Positions 58,886 through 64,000 of a stretch of DNA of 64,000 nucleotides are shown one piece after another (positions within the stretch are counted from its first letter, which is position 1; each line of letters opens with the position of its first letter). Below the pieces are notes generated by a model. That model worked only from the letters and a program-made list of their open reading frames with translations. It was not told where the DNA came from and made no database searches. A program made the translations under genes and the position numbers. Source of the DNA: Siphonodentalium dalli (taxonomy: Eukaryota; Mollusca; Scaphopoda; Gadilida; Siphonodentaliidae); assembly GCA_032622095.1 (NCBI GenBank), contig CP136066.1:101889319-101953318 (forward strand), written 5' to 3'.

Positions 58886-59177
58886 AGGCACGTGCGGCCT
58901 CCAAACACCGTAAACAGAAAAACATTAAAACGCATACAGTTCCGTTCATATACACCATGACCATCGCTTAAACAGCATGTTATCATAAAGACCTACTATA
59001 TTTTACCTAAGCAAGAGTCTGATTGTGTTACAGAAGACAGCACAATGCTACTGGCTAATCACACACAAATGGCATAAACGCTCTTTATTAGTTCCATATA
59101 AGGTATTCACCAACAAAGAACGCTCTTTATGTTTACCATCATAATATAAACAAACACCAGAAAAGTAACTTTTTATG
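58886..59177 (+). repeat. Element E, copy 2
   Basis: AAAGGCACGTGCGGCCTCCA ... CCAGAAAAGTAACTTTTTA. About 95% like 48216-48536 apart from a short indel after GGCC. The last 150 bp carry ACGCTCTTTAT twice. Confidence 0.9.
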
Positions 59178-59189
59178 TTTTTATTTACA

Positions 59190-59400
59190 TAACAATGGTC
59201 AAAATATGACAGTAACATACTGTTTATGGGATATTTCTTGTTTGTATACGGACAAAGTCTGTCTACATTTTGATGTTCTTTCTGTTTGTGGTGGTTTTTG
59301 ACGGATGGAAATATTTTCACAGGATACCCACCGCCAAGGCCAACCGTACCTTTAACATCAAGCCAGGTGAACAATATACCATTCCAATGTGTATATATTT
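59190..59400 (-). other. Possible coding exon (unrecognised)
   Basis: Minus-strand open stretch with WNGILFTWLDVKGTVGLGGG, YPVKIFPSVKNHHKQKEHQN and CPYTNKKYPINS. It has a protein-like composition and lies outside element E, but no family is recognised and no splice sites are clear. Confidence 0.15.
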
Positions 59401-59714
59401 AAAACTGAATGGGAGAATCCAATAAGTATAAAAATTGTCAATAGCTCAGAGTTTCTGACTGCGCCATATATTTCCGTCTTTGATTATACTAGAGGAGATG
59501 TATCAAAAACTACTCGCCAATCATGCGCGATTAATTACATGTTGTAAACAGTGGGAGATAGTCTAGTGAAAACAAAAGGGCAAACAATAGAAAACAAGGT
59601 GGCAATGGTTTAATTAAGAAATAAATACACGGTGTAGAGGTGTGTATATGGTCAAGTTGTACCACAAAAAAATGATTGTAGGACGACGCGTATGTATATA
59701 CATGAAGAGTAATA

Positions 59715-60176
59715 TGTGACCCGCCATATCAAATCCAGTCGTAAGTCGGGATTTTTTTTACCCTGTGCCAATGCATTCTCTTATATATGCGAGTCGACCA
59801 TATGTCGCCTCGCATATATAAGAGAATGCATTGGCCTAACAAGGTTTTACAATTTTAATAATATTTTCTTGTATTCTTTAACAATTTTATAATTTCACCC
59901 ATACAGAGCCCCAGACAAACATGAGCAGACGACACTCTTCTATATGCTTCTATATATGCGTGGGGCTCCCTGCAGGGTAATGGATGTTTTTTTATTTTAT
60001 GTCCTAAAAATTGTAAGAAACATATATTTAAATTTTTTTTATAAAAAATTGTTAGGCCAATGCATTGTCTTATATATGCGAGGCGACCTATGGTCGACTC
60101 GCATATATAAGAGAATGCATTGGCACAGGGTTAAAAAAATCCCGACTTATGACTGGATTTGATATGGCGGGTCACA
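59715..60176. mobile_element. TA-flanked MITE with ~130-bp TIRs
   Basis: TA (59713-59714), then TGTGACCCGCCATATCAAAT + CCAGTCGTAAGTCGGGATTT at the left, the exact kind of inverse at the right ending GGCGGGTCACA, then TA (60177-60178). A TA duplication points to Tc1/mariner-type mobilisation. Inside each TIR is the palindrome GCATTCTCTTATATATGCGA ... TCGCATATATAAGAGAATGC also found in the TTAA-flanked MITEs. The ~160-bp centre is AT-rich. 462 bp, no coding. Confidence 0.9.
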
Positions 60177-60178
60177 TA

Positions 60179-62225
60179 TATCAGCAAACACGGCCTTCAC
60201 CACAAAGAAGTGTATATTTTATTCAAATACCCAGCTAGTAAAGCCACTAGGATGTTTTTTCTTTCGGTGGCTATATAATGTCGATTTTTAAGATGTGCTA
60301 AATTTAATGTATTTTATTACCTCCAAGATGATCTTGACGTCTTACTCGACATCATGATGAAAGGGCTATTTTTCAGGAAATAGCGTTGCACGTACTGATT
60401 CATGGTGATATTGAGAGGTCCTATATATATACTACCCCTGGCTAATGACTATACTGTATACAACCGTATGTTTTGAAAGCTATTTCCAATCTTATACAAG
60501 AAAAACATAAAACGCTTTTTAACTTTTCCGAAAGTCCATATACGTATCTGAGAATCCGTGAATGGGGTATAGGTCCGATCTCATTTTCTACATTCATGTA
60601 TATACCGTTATATCTTGCAGTAATTAGGTTCAATATTTGCGAAACTTTGTCACACAGGATTCTCTATATCAGAGAAGCCGTATATGTCAAATTAAAATTT
60701 AAATTAAAGATTGAAACAAGCAAAAGTAATTTGTGTATGTGTCAACCTGTTTTTATCTGAACGTGACAACGACGAGTACTCTTGGCAACGTGGTCTATGA
60801 CGTTGTTGCGGGCAAATCGATGTATTCATAACGTTCTGCAAACTCCATCGCAGCCAGTATTTAATTTTTTTCAAACGATATATTCTTTTCTTAAAAGTTT
60901 CACACAAAATACGGTTGCTTTAGATTCAGAAATGACAAGGATTAAGGCTCTCAGAAAATACCGATAACTTTAAGATATATACATGTAAGGTCACATAACT
61001 ACATATATGTGCACATAACTAAAATAGAGGTACGTGCCCGACACAGTGAAGGTTCCACATCCGTAAGTTATGGGCTCTTTTTGGTTAGGACTTCTATTTC
61101 AGTTTACAGTTTATATAGAGTATATATATACGACTATATGATGCAGGTCATATCACGCAATATACAGCAATTCAGCAGGACCCACCAACATCATAGCAGA
61201 CTAGTATGTCCAATTGACCAGGGTGATTTACACTCACCGATGTACATGTATATTTACATACTAAGTGTGATACTCACTAAATCCAGCATTCCGATTGGTC
61301 GGCGCCCACGTGGCTAGTTGCAATTATTTCTCGGTGAATGCGCAACAGCTAATAACTGCAGCCTCATAACAACATCGACACGTCATTGGGTTTGGAAAGA
61401 CGAACGCGTAATGTTTGGGCGCATTTGGACTCGCGCAGGATTGACTTAATAAATAGTCGGGTTTCAATATAAAGAGAAATTGTTCCTGTTAACTTATGCC
61501 AAGGGAAATATGGGATATTTTGAATGCCTGTGAATAATATATCGGATAATTTTAATGTTGACAAACCGACGAGGGCCTACGCATATATACATGAGTTGGG
61601 GGGTCTTGGAAGCTACCAATTAATAGCAATTATGGGACTTAGTGGAAGGTACATATACGTAGTAATACTATGTCCAAAGTCTGATAGAGGTACACTATAC
61701 TGAAATATTCCAGACAATGAAATTTGGCATTTAACCCAATAAGTGAAAGGTAAAATGTACTCGAAACCAGAAAACCATTTTCCGAATGACACATATATAA
61801 TTATAATAAAATCACCTTCTGCATCACCTGACTGTACCAACATGGAAGCTTTAATAATATGTTCATATGCGAATATCATAATAGCATTTACTGCATATTA
61901 TTTATTTGTAGCAACATTTGTCTAAGATGTGTCTAACTATCAAGAAATCTCAAGAGAAGGCTTCATGTTATTTATGTTAACAAAACATCCATCCGCTCCA
62001 CAATTTAATGTGCTAACACATATTTCAAGCTGTTCATTCCAACATAATTAGAGCTGAGATCAGTTGTCCAACACATGATTGGGTTGTCAGCTGACAACAA
62101 ATTACACGGTCTGCAAGTTCAGTGTAAATCGCCAAATACACGTTGTTTACAGAAATTACATAACAAGTGTGTATCCACCCTAAGAATAATTATGGTAACT
62201 TCACATTGCATATTACGCAGGAAAT
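60179..62225. other. Intergenic, nothing recognised
   Basis: AT-rich, short frames only, no repeat I can delimit. Confidence 0.45.
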
Positions 62226-62269
62226 ATAAATAGTCAACGTGTAAATGGTGTCAAACATGAAATTAGAGA

Positions 62270-63610
62270 CATGAGTGCAACGCTGACCCGAACAGCGCCA
62301 TATCGCGGAGGTGATTATGTATGCGTTTGGTGGAAATTGGCGACAAAACTATTTCACCAGATTTTTTTGAATATTGCCGACCTCCCCATTTTCTTCCCCT
62401 GACACCAACAGCGTAACTTTATAAAATGTTAACCCTCACCAGTATCTTCCTTCTGAAACGTTACGCCTCTTAGAACGCCTAGGTGCCATCTAGATTATAC
62501 CCCGTGAAGTTATAAATAGAACGTATACAGACATACAGAAAGACAGACAGCACGATTTGATTTCTCGTATCATTTGAGAAGAACGTGTCTGAATTTGATG
62601 GTAATTGGTACTAAACATATTTTTTATCAGTTTTGGTGACCCTCCCGTCCCTATTTCGGACTCAAGCGGCGCCACGTTTGTCACCGTTAAGCCACACACT
62701 TATACTCATTAGAGATTAGAGACGCATATATATAAAATTGGTGAAAATTGGCGAGTATAAAAATTCGTATCAAATTTAAGGTTCCCATACCTCTCACCCA
62801 GATGGCAACAAATTGGTCTAAACCACGCGATAAGATTCCTCGTATCACGGAGAAGATTATGTATCAATCTGGTGGAAATCTGCGCTAAACATATTGTTAT
62901 CATGTGTGTGTGTCCCTCTCACCCCTATGCAACACTGACTCGAATAGCCCCACTTGTGACATCCTTAAACCACACAATTACACTCCTGATATCATGGAGA
63001 TGATTATTTATAAGTTTGGTGCTAATCGGCGACTAAACAATAGATTCCTAGTATCATGGATACGAACGTGTATCAATTTGGTGGAAATTGGCGCTAAAAA
63101 TATTGTGTATCAATTTTGGTGTCCATCTCTCTTCCAGTGCACCCCTGACTCGAATGAAGCCACATTTGACCGATTTAAGCCACACCATTAGACTCCTCAT
63201 ACCATGGGGATGATTTTGAATAAGTGTGGTGGCAATCGGCGACTAAACCCATTCTTATCAAATTTAGTGCCCCCCCCCCAAATTTCGCATCCAAACGACA
63301 ACAATTTGGCGTTGTTAAATCGCTTTTTCAATTTTGGTGCCCCTCTCCCCTTCCGTGCATCCCTGAATCGAACATATTGACATATTTAAACCACACCATT
63401 AGATTCTTCATATCATGGGAATGATTATATGTAAGTTTCGTGGCAATCAGCGACGAAAAAAATTCTGCCCCTCCCCTTCTCTGCCCCTGACAACAACAGC
63501 GTCACTTTAGAAAATTCTAACCCCCACCATTATCTTTCTCGTAAAATTTACCCCTAGTAGACCCCTTTGGTATGATCTAGATGATTCCCTGTAAATTTCT
63601 ATAGAACACA
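62270..63610. repeat. Degenerate ~200-bp satellite, five or six units
   Basis: Each unit has CCTGACTCGAA-type text, TTAAGCCACACCATTA, ATCATGGAGATGATTAT, AAGTTTGGTGGCAATCGGCG and a C-rich CCCCTCTCC stretch. Ends of the array carry CAGACAGACAGAAAGACA twice (62528 and 63609). Confidence 0.85.
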
Positions 63611-63659
63611 GACAGACAGAAAGACATTCGCAAATATAGATATAGAAGATAAATAGAGG

Positions 63660-63800
63660 ATCTCACATGAATTTCTATTTTATACGGAATTTATCAACCG
63701 AGTTCACTAAATTCGATTTGAGCCGAGGTTTACCGAGGCTCAAATAGAATTTAGAGGACGAGGTTGATAAATTACGTATAAAATAGGACGAGTGTGAGAT
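63660..63800. repeat. Foldback, ~63-bp arms and 12-bp loop
   Basis: ATCTCACATGAATTTCTATT ... GATTTGAGCC / GGCTCAAATAGAATTTAGAG ... GTGTGAGAT. Arms differ by a few bases and small indels. Confidence 0.9.
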
Positions 63801-63901
63801 ACTTTTTATCACATGATCAAATAAACCCGAAGCAACGCGCAATATTCATCGAAAACAACAATCATAAACTACAGCGATCGCAAGTTATTTGAAGAACGCC
63901 G

Positions 63902-63909
63902 TGACGTCA
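63902..63909. promoter_or_regulatory. CRE palindrome TGACGTCA
   Basis: In GCCGTGACGTCATCGCACGC near the window end. Single motif; no promoter tied to it. Confidence 0.2.
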
Positions 63910-64000
63910 TCGCACGCGCTGATATTAAACGTGTCTATTACCGATAATTATGAAACTGCTTTTATGGCCAAATTATGTGATAAAAGAAGATAGAAGATAG

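Overview
This is an animal nuclear DNA window that consists almost entirely of mobile elements, satellites and pseudogenes. I found no intact protein-coding gene. Evidence for a metazoan source: LINE reverse-transcriptase remnants with a C-terminal zinc knuckle, a CR1/L2-type LINE ending in (ATT)n, a non-autonomous Helitron, TTAA- and TA-flanked MITEs, and a nicotinic-receptor-like (Cys-loop) pseudogene with a signal peptide. CpG decay inside an AACGTT satellite suggests germline CpG methylation. The mix fits a marine invertebrate, and I lean towards a mollusc such as a bivalve, where intron-poor nicotinic-receptor genes are expanded. That placement is an inference.

Layout. 0.3-9.9 kb: three LINE remnants on the minus strand (0.26-0.93, 6.07-7.66 and 9.36-9.85 kb), a 25/28-bp minisatellite made of splice-donor-like words (4.56-4.90 kb), a TCA/TCG trinucleotide tract (5.52-5.93 kb) and a two-unit tandem repeat (8.7-9.1 kb). 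11.0-12.2 kb: a TTAA-flanked (piggyBac-like) MITE split by an 895-bp Helitron. 12.4-18.0 kb: two head-to-head copies of a decayed gene with PIN/FEN1-like acidic motifs; one copy is split by a 2.4-kb element of three TIR-bounded units. A third copy lies inverted at 48.5-50.5 kb. 18-26.3 kb: diverged tandem repeats, a GCTTAAGC palindrome array and foldbacks.

26.75-28.66 kb: the Cys-loop receptor pseudogene, with a premature TGA, homopolymer frameshifts and an internal 727-bp tandem duplication; a second receptor relic follows at 29.2-29.45 kb. 30.89-45.68 kb: a stretch bounded by inverted TACCCAGATAGCA ends, opening with 2.5 kb of AACGTT satellite and also holding GCTTAAGC arrays, a repeated ~200-bp unit, foldbacks and a second Helitron end, but no transposase I can see. 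Its right part is tandemly duplicated (2195-bp unit), and the second copy is interrupted by a 5'-truncated LINE.

52.945-57.912 kb: a 5-kb palindrome with near-identical outer arms, diverged inner arms and about five YY1-like AAGATGGCGGC boxes per arm. 59.715-60.176 kb: a MITE with a TA duplication that shares a palindromic core with the TTAA family. 62.2-63.6 kb: a ~200-bp degenerate satellite, then a terminal foldback.

The genes do not work together as a system. The window reads as a landing zone for transposons in which insertion order can be worked out at several loci. The most unusual items are the 14.8-kb TIR-bounded satellite-rich block, the 5-kb palindrome with YY1-like boxes, the repeatedly rearranged PIN-like gene family and the movable GCTTAAGC arrays. 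All coordinates were read by eye, so edges of diverged repeats are approximate.
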